Part shown: positions 42,525 through 51,482 of the stretch, piece by piece
Numbering within the stretch: the stretch's first letter is position 1
Layout: every line of letters begins with the position of its first letter
NCBI RefSeq assembly: GCF_017483025.1
Contig: NZ_JAFUMA010000066.1
Location: forward strand, 1-64,000
Length of the DNA stretch: 64,000 bases
Direction of reading: 5' to 3'
Source: Anaerotignum sp.
Lineage (GTDB): Bacteria; Bacillota; Clostridia; Lachnospirales; Anaerotignaceae
Position numbers and translations under genes: made by a program
The notes under the pieces: generated by a model
The model's input: the letters and a program-made list of their open reading frames with translations, nothing else
Told to the model about the DNA's origin: nothing
The model's database searches: none

Positions 42525-44760
42525 TCACTTTGATAAGTTTAGACAAACGTGCCATGAATTTCTTTGTTCCCTTGGCTCCGAAAGAGACCTCTACCTCGAA
42601 ATCCGCGCCGCCGTTATTGATGGAGACTACAGTGCCGATGCCGTATTTGGGCGCGCGCACCTTATCGCCCACGCCGTAATTCAACTGGAAATCCTTGGGG
42701 GCTGGCATTTCCTTCTTTGCCCCCATGCCGAATTTTGCCGCAGGGGAAATGACGTTCTTTCTGCCCATGGTGATGGTCTTGTTCTGGGTCATGGCGTCAT
42801 ATTTCTTCGCCATTTCGGAAACCTGTCTGGTGGGCATATCCACCAAGTCGGCGGGGATTTCCTTCAGGAAACGGGAAGGAGGGTTATACTGGGTGATGCC
42901 GTGCTGCATGCGGCTTTTCGCATGGGTCAGGAAAAGCTCCTCCTTGGCGCGGGTAATGCCCACGTAACAAAGGCGGCGTTCCTCTTCAATTTCTTTTTCC
43001 CCGCCATACATCACTGCGCGGAAACCAGGGAACATGCCCTCTTCCATGCCGATGATGAAGACATAGGGGAATTCCAGCCCCTTGGCGCTGTGGAGCGTCA
43101 TCAGAGCCACGGTTTCTTCTCCCTCCTCATAGCTGTCGATATCCGCTACCAGAGCAACTTCTTCCAAAAAACCCTCCAGATTGCCTTCGGGGTTAGCTTT
43201 GTCATATTCCGCCGCTTTATTCACGAATTCATCGATATTCTGGATGCGGTTCAGGGTTTCATCGGTGCCCTCTTCCATCAGAAGCTGTAAATAGCCTGTC
43301 CTCTTCACGATGGCATCGATGAGTTCCGCCACGTTCAGACCATCGGAATCCTCTCTCAGATGCTTAAATAACTCATAGAAATCCTTGAATTTTGCTACTC
43401 TTGTTTTCAAAGTCGTGATTTCATCCAGGCGGCTCAGCGCAGCATACAGAGGGATATTCTGTTCCTCCGCAAAAGCCGCCAGCTTATCCAGAGAGGTCTC
43501 GCCGATGCCTCTTTTGGGCACATTGATGATGCGGCGCAGAGCGATGGTATCCGCAGGGTTCGCCAGCACCTTCAGATAGGAAAGGATATCTCTGATTTCC
43601 TTTCTTTCGTAGAAACGCACGCCGCCGAAGAGGCGATAAGGGATACCCTTGCGCACCATCATATCTTCCACAGCGCGGCTCTGGGCATTGGTGCGGTAGA
43701 GGACAGCCATTTGATTTCTGGTCTTTCCCGCCTTTTCCAACTCCTGAATCTTTTCCGCCACAAAACGACATTCATCATATTCATTGTCCGCTTTATAGAT
43801 ATGCAGGATGGAGCCTGCGTCGTTTTCCGTCCAGAGGGTCTTGTCCTTTCTGGTCTGGTTATGATGAATCACAGCATTTGCCGCTTCCAGAATCTTTTTC
43901 GTGGACCGGTAATTCTGTTCCAGCTTGATGACTGTCGTTTCAGGGAAATCCTTTTCAAAATCCAGGATATTACGGATATTCGCCCCGCGCCAGCCATAGA
44001 TGCTCTGGTCATCGTCGCCAACGACGCAGAGGTTTTTATATTTATTTGCCAGCATAGCAACCAATTCATACTGGCTTGTGTTGGTATCCTGATATTCGTC
44101 CACCATGATGTAACGGAATCTGTCCTGATATTTTTCCAGAACCTCAGGGAACTGACGGAACAGCAGGACAGTTTTATAAATCAGATCATCGAAGTCCAAT
44201 GCGTTGTTTTCCTTCAGCATCTTCTGATAGGTTTCATAGACCTTCGCCACTTTCACTGCCTTCAGGTCGTTTTTATCCACAGATTTTGCGTAGTCCTCCC
44301 AGCTGGTCATTTCCTCCTTCAGATGGCTGATGATAGCCATGGCCCCCTTCACAGAAAAGCTCTTATCGGTGGTGCTCATGTTCAGGCGCTTGAAGGCCTC
44401 ACGCATGATTTTTTCCTGGTCGTCGCTGTCGTAGATGGAAAACTGATTTTCATAGTCCAGATGGTGAATTTCTCTGCGCAAAATACGCACGCAGGTGGAG
44501 TGGAAGGTGCTGATCCACATATCCCTTGCGCCGTCCCCCACCAGCTTTTCCACACGTTCTCGCATTTCTCTGGCCGCCTTGTTGGTAAAGGTGATGGCAA
44601 GGATGTTCCAGGGCTTCACCCCCGTTTCCAGAAGATGGGCGATGCGCACCGTCAGGGCCCCCGTCTTACCGCTGCCCGCCCCCGCCAGGATGAGCACAGG
44701 GCCTTCCGTCTGCAAAACGGCTTTTTTCTGCATATCGTTGAGTTGTTCAAATCCAATCAT
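42517..44760 (-). CDS. pcrA: ATP-dependent DNA helicase PcrA/UvrD
   Basis: 747 residues. Superfamily-1 motifs in order: Q motif LNDMQKKAV, Walker A AGAGSGKTGAL, VDEYQDTN, GDDDQSIYGWRGA, EQNYRST, MTLHSAKGLEFPYVFIIGMEEGMFP and GITRAKEEL. The C-terminal tail has the PcrA-type RNA-polymerase-interacting Tudor-like domain (GDKVRAPKYGIGTVVSI). Acts in repair and in clearing blocked replication and transcription. Coupled to ligA. Confidence 0.96.
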   Translation of the reverse strand: MIGFEQLNDMQKKAVLQTEGPVLILAGAGSGKTGALTVRIAHLLETGVKPWNILAITFTNKAAREMRERVEKLVGDGARDMWISTFHSTCVRILRREIHHLDYENQFSIYDSDDQEKIMREAFKRLNMSTTDKSFSVKGAMAIISHLKEEMTSWEDYAKSVDKNDLKAVKVAKVYETYQKMLKENNALDFDDLIYKTVLLFRQFPEVLEKYQDRFRYIMVDEYQDTNTSQYELVAMLANKYKNLCVVGDDDQSIYGWRGANIRNILDFEKDFPETTVIKLEQNYRSTKKILEAANAVIHHNQTRKDKTLWTENDAGSILHIYKADNEYDECRFVAEKIQELEKAGKTRNQMAVLYRTNAQSRAVEDMMVRKGIPYRLFGGVRFYERKEIRDILSYLKVLANPADTIALRRIINVPKRGIGETSLDKLAAFAEEQNIPLYAALSRLDEITTLKTRVAKFKDFYELFKHLREDSDGLNVAELIDAIVKRTGYLQLLMEEGTDETLNRIQNIDEFVNKAAEYDKANPEGNLEGFLEEVALVADIDSYEEGEETVALMTLHSAKGLEFPYVFIIGMEEGMFPGFRAVMYGGEKEIEEERRLCYVGITRAKEELFLTHAKSRMQHGITQYNPPSRFLKEIPADLVDMPTRQVSEMAKKYDAMTQNKTITMGRKNVISPAAKFGMGAKKEMPAPKDFQLNYGVGDKVRAPKYGIGTVVSINNGGADFEVEVSFGAKGTKKFMARLSKLIKVSE

Positions 44761-44795
44761 GGTTTTTACTCCTGTTCTTCACTTTATAGCCTAAG

Positions 44796-44829
44796 AAGGG
44801 CTGATTCGGTGTTCACCAAACCAGCCCTT
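44796..44829 (-). promoter_or_regulatory. Stem-loop between yerC and pcrA
   Basis: AAGGGCTG and CAGCCCTT arms with further imperfect pairing inside (GGTG with CACC), no T-run. It probably acts as an mRNA processing or attenuation structure rather than a full terminator. Confidence 0.5.
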
Positions 44830-44858
44830 ATAATCTCTTCCAAAATCTGTCAAAAAGA

Positions 44859-45170
44859 TTATTCCTGTTCTTCTTTTTCTCTCTTCGCTTTCACACGGTC
44901 GATCGCCAGCTTGTAGCCATCTGTGCCATAATGCAGGCAACGGTTGACACGGCTGATGGTCGCTGTGGAAGCCCCTGTTTTTTCCGCGATCTCCACGTAT
45001 GTTCTCTTTGCATCCAACATAGCCGCCACTTCCATTCTCTGGGCAATAGCCTGGATCTCGTTCACGGTGCAAAGGTCTTCAAAGAGCTGATAGCACTCGT
45101 CAATGGTCTCCATGCAGAGGATGCTCTCAAACAATTTATCGGTCAATTCAGTTTTGATCTTTTTATTCAT
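44859..45170 (-). CDS. yerC: TrpR-related protein YerC/YecD
   Basis: 103 residues. A TrpR-like helix-turn-helix: IQAIAQRMEVAAML, then TYVEIAEKTGASTATISRVNRCL. The family is linked to pcrA-ligA in Firmicutes and is thought to bind DNA, though it lacks a known effector. GGAGAAGGTGG precedes the start. Confidence 0.9.
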   Translation of the reverse strand: MNKKIKTELTDKLFESILCMETIDECYQLFEDLCTVNEIQAIAQRMEVAAMLDAKRTYVEIAEKTGASTATISRVNRCLHYGTDGYKLAIDRVKAKREKEEQE

Positions 45171-45284
45171 ATTGGGAACGCCACCTTCTCCTTAAAAATT
45201 CTCATTAAATATTAACATACTAAAGTGTTAAAGTAAAGGATTTTTCATGGTATTTTCACGTTCTTTTCTGTAAACAATCCGTGT

Positions 45285-46004
45285 TTATCTTTTGTGCTTC
45301 AGGGCCCCAAGGAATTTCGCGGGGTCATTGTTGAAAATCAATTCTTCAGGAAAATCCACCTCCGCCAAAAGGCTTTCCGCATAGGAAAAATCGCCGATGC
45401 CCGTATAAAAATGGGCGTCACTGCCCAGCACCACAGACTGTCCCGCTTCTGCACTCATCAAAAGCAATTCTTTGATATTTTCCCTGCTGCCATCCCGAAA
45501 GCCGCCGGGGATCAGGGAGGCGTTGTTGATCTCCAAAATCGTACCCGTTTCCTTCGCCTGACGGAAGACCTCCTTATAATCCACATCATAGCGGGGGTCG
45601 CCAGGGTGCCCGATGATATCCACAAAAGGATTTTCCATCACCTTCAGGAAGGCGCGGGTATTTTCCGCCCTTGTGCCGGGCTTGATGCAGGGCATGTGCA
45701 GGCTGGCGATAGCGATATCCAGACGGGCCAGGATAGCTTCGTCCATATCGATCTTCCCATCAAAATCCAGGATATTCAGTTCAATGCCCCTTAACAGGCG
45801 CACGCCGTGAAGCTCCTTCGGCAATACGTGCAGATTGGCAAAATAGGCATGGCAGGTCGTATCCTTCATGGCGGGGGCATGGTCGGTCAAAGCCAACAGC
45901 TGGAGCCCCTTTTCTGCCGCCCATCTTAAGTTTTCATCCACCGTGCTATAAGCATGTCCGCTGGCAACAGAGTGGGTGTGGGTATCCATCAATCTTTTGA
46001 TCAT
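45285..46004 (-). CDS. PHP-domain phosphatase (YcdX-like)
   Basis: 239 residues from the ATG at 46004 (AAAGGA before it). PHP metal-binding motifs: DTHTHSVASGHAYST, LTDHAP, SLHMPC, GHPGDPRYDVDY and GSDAHF. This set fits trinuclear-metal YcdX/PolX-like phosphatases or phosphodiesterases. Substrate unknown. No operon partners. Confidence 0.87.
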   Translation of the reverse strand: MIKRLMDTHTHSVASGHAYSTVDENLRWAAEKGLQLLALTDHAPAMKDTTCHAYFANLHVLPKELHGVRLLRGIELNILDFDGKIDMDEAILARLDIAIASLHMPCIKPGTRAENTRAFLKVMENPFVDIIGHPGDPRYDVDYKEVFRQAKETGTILEINNASLIPGGFRDGSRENIKELLLMSAEAGQSVVLGSDAHFYTGIGDFSYAESLLAEVDFPEELIFNNDPAKFLGALKHKR

Positions 46005-46100
46005 GATGTTTTCCTTTCTGATAGAAATGACGTCATTCACTAAATCTAAGTATATCATTGTTTACGCTGAAATACAAGCAGAAGGGTATGGGAAGCGGTC

Positions 46101-46127
46101 ACGCTTTCGCTTTCTTTCCATAGTATA
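46101..46127 (+). promoter_or_regulatory. Candidate sigma-K promoter
   Basis: AC at 46101-46102, 16 bp, then CATAGTATA at 46119-46127, which matches the AC-N16/17-CATANNNTA pattern of sigma-K promoters. It lies 36 bp before the coat-like gene. No sigma-A promoter competes. Confidence 0.6.
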
Positions 46128-46162
46128 GGAAAGAACAAACAAACTTTTAAGGAGGCTGTCTT

Positions 46163-47161
46163 ATGGGAGCTTTTGAATTTGAACACAAGCCCGACCTGAG
46201 CGCAAGAAACTGCTGTTTCTGCGGCAGCAGCAACGAAAACAACGAAGACAACAACGAGCGGGAGGAAACCTGCATCATCGCCCAGAAGATCTTCGATCAG
46301 TGCCGCATCCAGAAATGCCTGAACAGCGACATCCTGGGCCCTGCACGGGCTGCAAGGGGCAGCGGCAACAGCTGCAACGACATGCTCTGCGAAGGGGATA
46401 TCATCATTCCCCCCTGCAATGCCGCCGATGTCACCATCCGCGATCTGGAGCTGAAGCGCATCGAAATTTTACGAAAAAAACCTAATCCTCTGCAGAGAGG
46501 CTGCTGGGATCTGGAGCTGAAATATGTCTTTGAATATACTCTGGAATTCCGCCGTGCCGATGGCTGTTTTATTGGAACCATTGATGCCACCAACACCTAC
46601 CACCTGCGGGTGACCCTCTTCGGCTCCACGGAAGCCGATGTGACCACCGTGACAGACCAGTTTGAAAAAGGCACTTCCAGCGGCGGGCCCTTCGTCATTG
46701 CAGAAGGCAAGGCTGTTGCCCTGGCGGCAGACCTGCGCTTCCCTTCCTGCAATTCCTGCAGCCCTTGCAGCTGTGGCTGTGATTCCTGCAATTCTGTCAG
46801 AAATAATGGCGACGCTGCTTTGGGCGCGCCCATCGCTGTCAATGTGACCATCGGTCTGTTTACCATCGTGAAGCTCTTCCGCACAGTGAATATCGTGGTA
46901 AATTCTCTGGGCAGCTGCGTTCCCGAACGCTGCACCTCTTCCGCTACCAACTGTGACCCCTGCGCAGGCTTTGATGATATCCGCTTCCCCATGGATCTCT
47001 TCTCCCCCACAGCGGAACCTCGCTCCTGCTGCGGCTTTGGTCCCATTTTCGGTGACCCCGACTGTGATTGCAGAGAACGGGATAGAGATAGAGACAGAAA
47101 CCGTGACAGAGACAGAGACCGCGATCGGGACAAAGATAACGACCGCTGCAATTGCAGATAA
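46163..47161 (+). CDS. Cys-rich coat-like protein with Arg-Asp repeat tail
   Basis: 332 residues, AAGGAGG upstream. Clusters of Cys occur at the N-terminus (ARNCCFCGSS), in the middle (CNSCSPCSCGCDSCNS) and near the end (CCGFGP, CDCRE). A central beta-rich part (about 85-175, LELKYVFEYTLEFRRADGCFIG, TYHLRVTLFGS) is repeated in outline at 205-240. The C-terminus is a run of Arg-Asp dipeptides ending CNCR. I do not recognise a named family; Cys richness, charged repeats and a sigma-K-type promoter point to a spore coat or exosporium protein. This is an inference. Confidence 0.65.
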   Translation: MGAFEFEHKPDLSARNCCFCGSSNENNEDNNEREETCIIAQKIFDQCRIQKCLNSDILGPARAARGSGNSCNDMLCEGDIIIPPCNAADVTIRDLELKRIEILRKKPNPLQRGCWDLELKYVFEYTLEFRRADGCFIGTIDATNTYHLRVTLFGSTEADVTTVTDQFEKGTSSGGPFVIAEGKAVALAADLRFPSCNSCSPCSCGCDSCNSVRNNGDAALGAPIAVNVTIGLFTIVKLFRTVNIVVNSLGSCVPERCTSSATNCDPCAGFDDIRFPMDLFSPTAEPRSCCGFGPIFGDPDCDCRERDRDRDRNRDRDRDRDRDKDNDRCNCR

Positions 47162-47202
47162 ACCAACACAAACCAACCCAGACCAAATCGACATGTCATT
47201 TT

Positions 47203-47230
47203 CCCCGGCATTCTGCCGGGGTTTTCTTTA
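47203..47230 (+). terminator. Terminator of the coat-like gene
   Basis: CCCCGGCA-TTC-TGCCGGGG followed by TTTTCTTT. Confidence 0.88.
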
Positions 47231-47235
47231 TATAA

Positions 47236-47260
47236 AGAAAAGCGCCCGGTTGGGCGCATA
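47236..47260 (-). terminator. Terminator of the small Cys protein gene
   Basis: GCGCCC-AACC-GGGCGC on the minus strand, followed by TTTTCTTT. Confidence 0.85.
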
Positions 47261-47270
47261 TTTTCTGTCG

Positions 47271-47489
47271 TCATTTCAGTTTTACGGCAAAACTTTCCGT
47301 CAGTTTATGATAACAGTCCTCACAAAGGTCAAAGCAATCCTGTCTGACGTCCTGTTCGGAAAAATACCCCCATGTTTTTTCTCCATGGAAATAATCGGCA
47401 CTATCCAAGGGGATCTCCCTGCCGCAGCCGTTGCAAATAACTTTACACAGAACCTTTTCTTCCTGCATGGTTACGCTGTATTCTCTCAT
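47271..47489 (-). CDS. Small Cys-pair protein, probable zinc ribbon
   Basis: 72 residues. Two Cys pairs, CNGCGREI and CEDCYHKL, about 35 residues apart, suggest a four-Cys zinc ribbon. A further Cys precedes each (KVIC, DCFDLC). No family is recognised. It stands alone, with its own terminator, convergent to the coat-like gene. Confidence 0.68.
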   Translation of the reverse strand: MREYSVTMQEEKVLCKVICNGCGREIPLDSADYFHGEKTWGYFSEQDVRQDCFDLCEDCYHKLTESFAVKLK

Positions 47490-47653
47490 GTTTCTTCCCC
47501 CTTTTTCCTCTCTTCTTTACAGCCAGAATCATACCATCCTTTTGTCGAAAAAGCAAAGGGGAATCAATGGTTCTTCTGGAAACAGAAGAAACGGTTGTCT
47601 TCTGTTAGAGAAATGTGGTAATATCCTCTTAGAAAGACAGAGGTGTTTCAAAT

Positions 47654-48604
47654 ATGGAAAAAATGAAAACAGCCTTGTCTCAGTGTCGGGTCTGCCCCAG
47701 AAGCTGCGGCATCGACCGCACCGCAGGCAGGCTTGGGTGGTGCCGTGCCCCCTATCTGCCGAAGGTGGCTCTCGTCAGCCGCCACGACTGGGAAGAACCC
47801 CCTATCAGCGGCACAAAGGGCAGCGGAACGGTGTTTTTCAGTCATTGTAATCTGGGTTGTGTCTTCTGCCAGAATCACGATATCAGCCAGGAAGGCTTCG
47901 GGCAGGAAATTTCTGTGGAACGTCTGGCGGAAATCTTTCTGGAACAGCAGGCGCGGGGCTTCCATAATGTCAATCTGGTATCGGCAGCGCAGTTCATCCC
48001 CCAGGCAGCAAAGGCTTTAGAAATGGCAAAGGTAAACGGCCTTCATATTCCCGTGGTCTACAATTCCAACGGCTATGAATCTTTGGAAGGACTTCGCATG
48101 CTGGAGGGGCTGGTGGATGTCTATCTTCCCGATTTCAAATACTGGAATGATGATTTGGGCTTGGAATATTCCAAAGTCCCCCATTACAGAGAAACAGCTT
48201 CCCAAGCCATTTTAGAAATGCGCCGACAGACAAGGAAGGATGTTTTCGATTCCGAAGGTATCCTGCAAAAGGGCATCATCCTCCGCCATCTGGTATTGCC
48301 CGGGCAATATAAAGACAGTTTCAAAGTGTTGGATTGGGTACGGGAAAACCTGGGGGAAAACGCTTATGTTTCTCTTATGAGCCAGTATACTCCCATGCAC
48401 AAAGCAAAGGAAATAAAGACCCTTTCCCGCAGGCTGACCACCTTTGAATATGATAAAGTCGTAGACCATTTCTTCGAAATCGGTCTGAAAAACGGATTCA
48501 TGCAGAAACGTTCCTCGGCAACCAGTGAATATACGCCTTCTTTTGATTTGACAGGCGTTTTGGATGCAGAGAGTTTTATAAAAAGAGAGGAGAATCAATC
48601 ATGA
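47654..48604 (+). CDS. Radical SAM protein (PflA-like activating-enzyme family)
   Basis: 316 residues. Radical SAM motif CNLGCVFC (C-x3-C-x2-C) near residue 65-72, preceded by a Cys-rich N-terminus (CRVCPRSCGIDR, GWC) that may bind a metal. Motifs SGTKGSGTVFFSHC, VNLVSAAQF and LPDFKYW are typical of the PflA/YjjW-related group found without a nearby glycyl radical enzyme. GAGGTG precedes the start. It overlaps the cupin gene by 4 bp (ATGA), so the two are coupled. Substrate unknown. Confidence 0.86.
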   Translation: MEKMKTALSQCRVCPRSCGIDRTAGRLGWCRAPYLPKVALVSRHDWEEPPISGTKGSGTVFFSHCNLGCVFCQNHDISQEGFGQEISVERLAEIFLEQQARGFHNVNLVSAAQFIPQAAKALEMAKVNGLHIPVVYNSNGYESLEGLRMLEGLVDVYLPDFKYWNDDLGLEYSKVPHYRETASQAILEMRRQTRKDVFDSEGILQKGIILRHLVLPGQYKDSFKVLDWVRENLGENAYVSLMSQYTPMHKAKEIKTLSRRLTTFEYDKVVDHFFEIGLKNGFMQKRSSATSEYTPSFDLTGVLDAESFIKREENQS

Positions 48605-48951
48605 TTAAAAAAGAAAGAGTTGTTACTGTAGAAAGCCTGAGAGACGGCAAAGGCAGCGTAGAGATCCACCACATCCTGGAAGCAAATGAACTGATGGGCC
48701 ACGGCACCATGTATGCCCGTGTCATCGTACACCCCCACAGCTCCATCGGCTGGCATCAGCATGTGGGCAACACAGAACCCTACTACATCCTGAAGGGCGT
48801 TGGCACATTCGTGGATAACGATGGCACAAAAACAGACGTATATCCCGGCGATGTTTGCACCATCGAAGTTGGCCAGTGGCACTCCATGGAAAACAACACT
48901 GATGAAGATATGGAAATGATCGCGATCATCATCAACGAGGAAGCAAAATAA
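48601..48951 (+). CDS. Cupin-domain protein
   Basis: 116 residues, a single cupin barrel. Motif 1 HPHSSIGWHQHVGNTEPYYILKG (His, His, Glu) and motif 2 YPGDVCTIEVGQWHSMEN (His) provide the metal ligands. Translationally coupled to the radical SAM gene. Could be an isomerase, dioxygenase or binding protein; not predictable. Confidence 0.87.
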   Translation: MIKKERVVTVESLRDGKGSVEIHHILEANELMGHGTMYARVIVHPHSSIGWHQHVGNTEPYYILKGVGTFVDNDGTKTDVYPGDVCTIEVGQWHSMENNTDEDMEMIAIIINEEAK

Positions 48952-48961
48952 TTTACATAAG

Positions 48962-48992
48962 AAAAGCGGATACAAACGTATCCGCCTTTTTT
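48962..48992. terminator. Bidirectional terminator
   Basis: GCGGATAC-AAAC-GTATCCGC followed by CTTTTTT on the plus strand, and by an A/T-rich side for the convergent DUF4085 gene. Confidence 0.86.
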
Positions 48993-48995
48993 ATA

Positions 48996-49715
48996 TCATT
49001 TTATAAATTCAATTTCTTCCGCAAACACAGTCAGATAGCCCAACTTGCCGCCCTGTTTCCACAGCAGGCCGTGGTATTCATTGCCGCCTTCCACAGGGTG
49101 CACTTCCTGATACAGCCATTCTGCCCCCAGCAGGAAACCCTCCTGTTCCAGAATCTGATAATTCTTGAAGATGACCTTTTTCACATCGGAGAAACAGGGA
49201 TCCATCTTGAACGCCAGTGTTTTGTCGTTCTTTTCCATGGAGAGGATCTTGCTGTCGTGGAAGGAAAATTCCTTCTGAATTTCCTCGCCAACGGCATCCT
49301 TTACGGAAGGGCAATATTCTTCATAATACTGCTTCAGCACAGCGTCCATTTCCTTTTTATTGCCTTCGCACCATGCTTTCAGCTGCTGGCGTACTTCCTT
49401 CGTCGCGATATCCAGTGCCAGCACACGCATATCCGCCACTTCCGCCTTGATTTCGATGGGCAGGCTTTCTTCCATACGCTTTACCGTATCCTCATGCAGC
49501 TGCATGAACCATACCTCCGCTGCCACCTTATCAAAGGCTTCGCCTTTTGCTTCCGCTGCTTCCTTCTGCAGCTTTACAAAGGCACGGCGGCGGCGTGTAT
49601 ACAGGTCTTTATAATAATCTTCGGAAAATTCCTCCGCATTTTTGGAAACCTGCATATTCAAATGCCAGCTGGAATTCTGGCATGTATCATACCATTCTTT
49701 TGTAAAATACTTCAT
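48996..49715 (-). CDS. DUF4085-like hypothetical protein
   Basis: The start at 49715 is supported by GGGGGAAAT upstream; the frame runs open to 49799. 239 residues, mostly helical and acidic. The beginning MKYFTKEWYDTCQ and the internal FHDSKILSMEKN region resemble the DUF4085 family as I remember it, where the C-terminal part recalls a small beta barrel. No catalytic motif is evident. Monocistronic, convergent to the cupin gene. Confidence 0.6.
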   Translation of the reverse strand: MKYFTKEWYDTCQNSSWHLNMQVSKNAEEFSEDYYKDLYTRRRRAFVKLQKEAAEAKGEAFDKVAAEVWFMQLHEDTVKRMEESLPIEIKAEVADMRVLALDIATKEVRQQLKAWCEGNKKEMDAVLKQYYEEYCPSVKDAVGEEIQKEFSFHDSKILSMEKNDKTLAFKMDPCFSDVKKVIFKNYQILEQEGFLLGAEWLYQEVHPVEGGNEYHGLLWKQGGKLGYLTVFAEEIEFIK

Positions 49716-49799
49716 TTCAATATTTCCCCCTTTTTCTTCATCGTATATCATACCACCCCCGTCAGAGAAATGCCATTCACCATTCTTAACAAATTCCAA

Positions 49800-49830
49800 A
49801 CAAAAAAGGCGACTTATTTAGCCGCCTTTC
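49800..49830 (-). terminator. Terminator of hom
   Basis: AAAGGCG and CGCCTTT arms with a T-run on the minus strand. Confidence 0.7.
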
Positions 49831-49848
49831 CCAATCTTTTTCCTTTTT

Positions 49849-51147
49849 TTACTGGTTTCCCAGTTCATACACACGAATGATGGAGCAGATCTCTTTCACC
49901 ATCGCCATGGAAGAAAGCACCGTGATGGCATCCTGGAATCTCTTTTCCTCTACTTCATGAGTTACCACAACGATTTCCGCCGCATCACCGATCTTCGCCT
50001 TCTGCAACAGGATGGCAATGCTTACATTATTGCTGCCGAACACACTGGCCATAGATGCAAGCGTTCCAGCCCTGTCCTCCAGTTTCATGCGGATATAGTA
50101 GCTGCTTGTAGTATCGCCGATATCCTTGATGGGCGTATCCTTATAGCAGCTGCAGCCGATGCGCCCGTTGGCACCAAAGAGCATATTTCTGGCCACATCC
50201 ATGATGTCACCCACAACGGCACTGCCGGTAGGCAGGGCGCCCGCACCTCGTCCATAGAACATAGCGTCATCCACAGCGTCCCCATGAACAAAGACCGCAT
50301 TGAAGGCATCGTTTACCGTTGCCAGGGGATGATCTTCAGGGATCAGCGTAGGATGTACCTTCACTTCGATGCCGCCTTCTGTATTCTTTGCGATGCCCAG
50401 CAGCTTGATGGTGCAGCCCAGTTCCTTGGCATAGCGCATATCCTTTGCTGTGATCTTTGTGATACCTTCTGTGAAAACATCATCGAAGGTAACAGGTGTA
50501 TGGAAGGCAATGGAAGCCATAATTGCAAGCTTTCTGCCTGCGTCATAGCCTTCGATATCTGCCGTAGGATCCGCCTCCGCATAGCCCAGATCTGTCGCCA
50601 GCTGCAGCGCTTCACCAAAATCCATGCCTTCTTCCTTCATTTTTGTCAGGATGAAGTTTGTGGTACCATTGATGATGCCCATGATCTCTGTGATATTGTT
50701 GCCCGCCAGGCACTGTTTCAGGGGGCGGATGATGGGGATACCGCCTGCAACGGCCGCTTCAAAGAGCAGGTCGCAATGATTCTGCCCCGCAACTTCCAGC
50801 AGCTCATGCCCATGCATCGCCATCAGGTCTTTATTGGCTGTCACCACATGCTTGCCCTTCTGCAATGCCTCCTTGATATATGTACGGGCAGGCTCAATGC
50901 CGCCCATCACTTCCACCACCATATCAATGCTGTCATCATTGATGATATCTGCCCACTGGTCTGTCAGTTTTTCCGCAGGCACCGCGTCGGCATATTTCGC
51001 CTTATTGCGCACCAGCACCTTCGCCACTTCCAGCCCAGCGCCGATCTTGAAAGGCATTTCTTCCTTCTGGTTTTCAATGATTTTATATACACCGCCGCCA
51101 ACTGTGCCCATGCCCAGCAGGGCGATTTTTCTTACAATCTGATCCAT
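49849..51147 (-). CDS. hom: Homoserine dehydrogenase
   Basis: 432 residues. NAD(P)-binding motif GMGTVGGGVYKII, substrate motif EAAVAGGIPIIRPL, NGTTNFIL, catalytic Lys/Asp region DIEGYDAGRKLAI and a C-terminal ACT regulatory domain (SYYIRMKLEDRAGTLASMASVF). Reduces aspartate semialdehyde to homoserine on the way to Thr and Met; the ACT domain suggests feedback control. Monocistronic with a strong promoter. Confidence 0.96.
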   Translation of the reverse strand: MDQIVRKIALLGMGTVGGGVYKIIENQKEEMPFKIGAGLEVAKVLVRNKAKYADAVPAEKLTDQWADIINDDSIDMVVEVMGGIEPARTYIKEALQKGKHVVTANKDLMAMHGHELLEVAGQNHCDLLFEAAVAGGIPIIRPLKQCLAGNNITEIMGIINGTTNFILTKMKEEGMDFGEALQLATDLGYAEADPTADIEGYDAGRKLAIMASIAFHTPVTFDDVFTEGITKITAKDMRYAKELGCTIKLLGIAKNTEGGIEVKVHPTLIPEDHPLATVNDAFNAVFVHGDAVDDAMFYGRGAGALPTGSAVVGDIMDVARNMLFGANGRIGCSCYKDTPIKDIGDTTSSYYIRMKLEDRAGTLASMASVFGSNNVSIAILLQKAKIGDAAEIVVVTHEVEEKRFQDAITVLSSMAMVKEICSIIRVYELGNQ

Positions 51148-51199
51148 GTTTTATCCTCCATATATCTGTTTTTTATTTCAATAAACACAAATGTCTTTC

Positions 51200-51242
51200 A
51201 CAAGTGATATTAAGATTTTATCATGAAAATTTCACTTGTCAA
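51200..51242 (-). promoter_or_regulatory. hom promoter with flanking inverted repeat
   Basis: On the minus strand TTGACA (51237-51242) and TAAAAT are spaced by about 16 bp. The arms ACAAGTGA/TCACTTGT (51200-51207 and 51232-51239) enclose the minus-10 and overlap the minus-35, a position fit for a repressor operator. Confidence 0.55.
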
Positions 51243-51408
51243 TAGTTTTTGTCTTTTTTCCAAAAACATTTTTCCGCGTCAGACAAACATTTTGCGTGCA
51301 AAGGAATAATCTGCTTTCTTTTTGCCATACTCTATGCAGAAATCCTCCTGCCTCATTCACTTGTATGGCAAGATTTCGTTATTTTTCCTAAAATCATTTG
51401 ACGAAACC

Positions 51409-51435
51409 TGTCCTTTCCTATAATATATTGAATGG
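51409..51435 (+). promoter_or_regulatory. Candidate promoter of the AGCS symporter
   Basis: TTGACG followed after 15 bp by TATAAT. The spacing is short, but the hexamers are good and lie about 55 bp before the start. Confidence 0.45.
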
Positions 51436-51482
51436 TATGCATTCAAATGATATGAAAAAAATATAAAAAAGGAGAAAAAAAC

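Larger units (their letters stand above)
51148..51482. other. Divergent control region between hom and the AGCS gene
   Basis: 335 bp. It holds the hom promoter with an inverted repeat (51200-51242) and a candidate promoter of the symporter near 51411-51430. I looked for a T-box, glycine or lysine riboswitch and saw no matching conserved core. Confidence 0.55.

Noticed and set aside
47093-47139. Arg-Asp repeat DNA as a minisatellite or CRISPR-like array
   Set aside because: The GAC/AGA-type repeats are in frame with a clear coding sequence and have no spacers.
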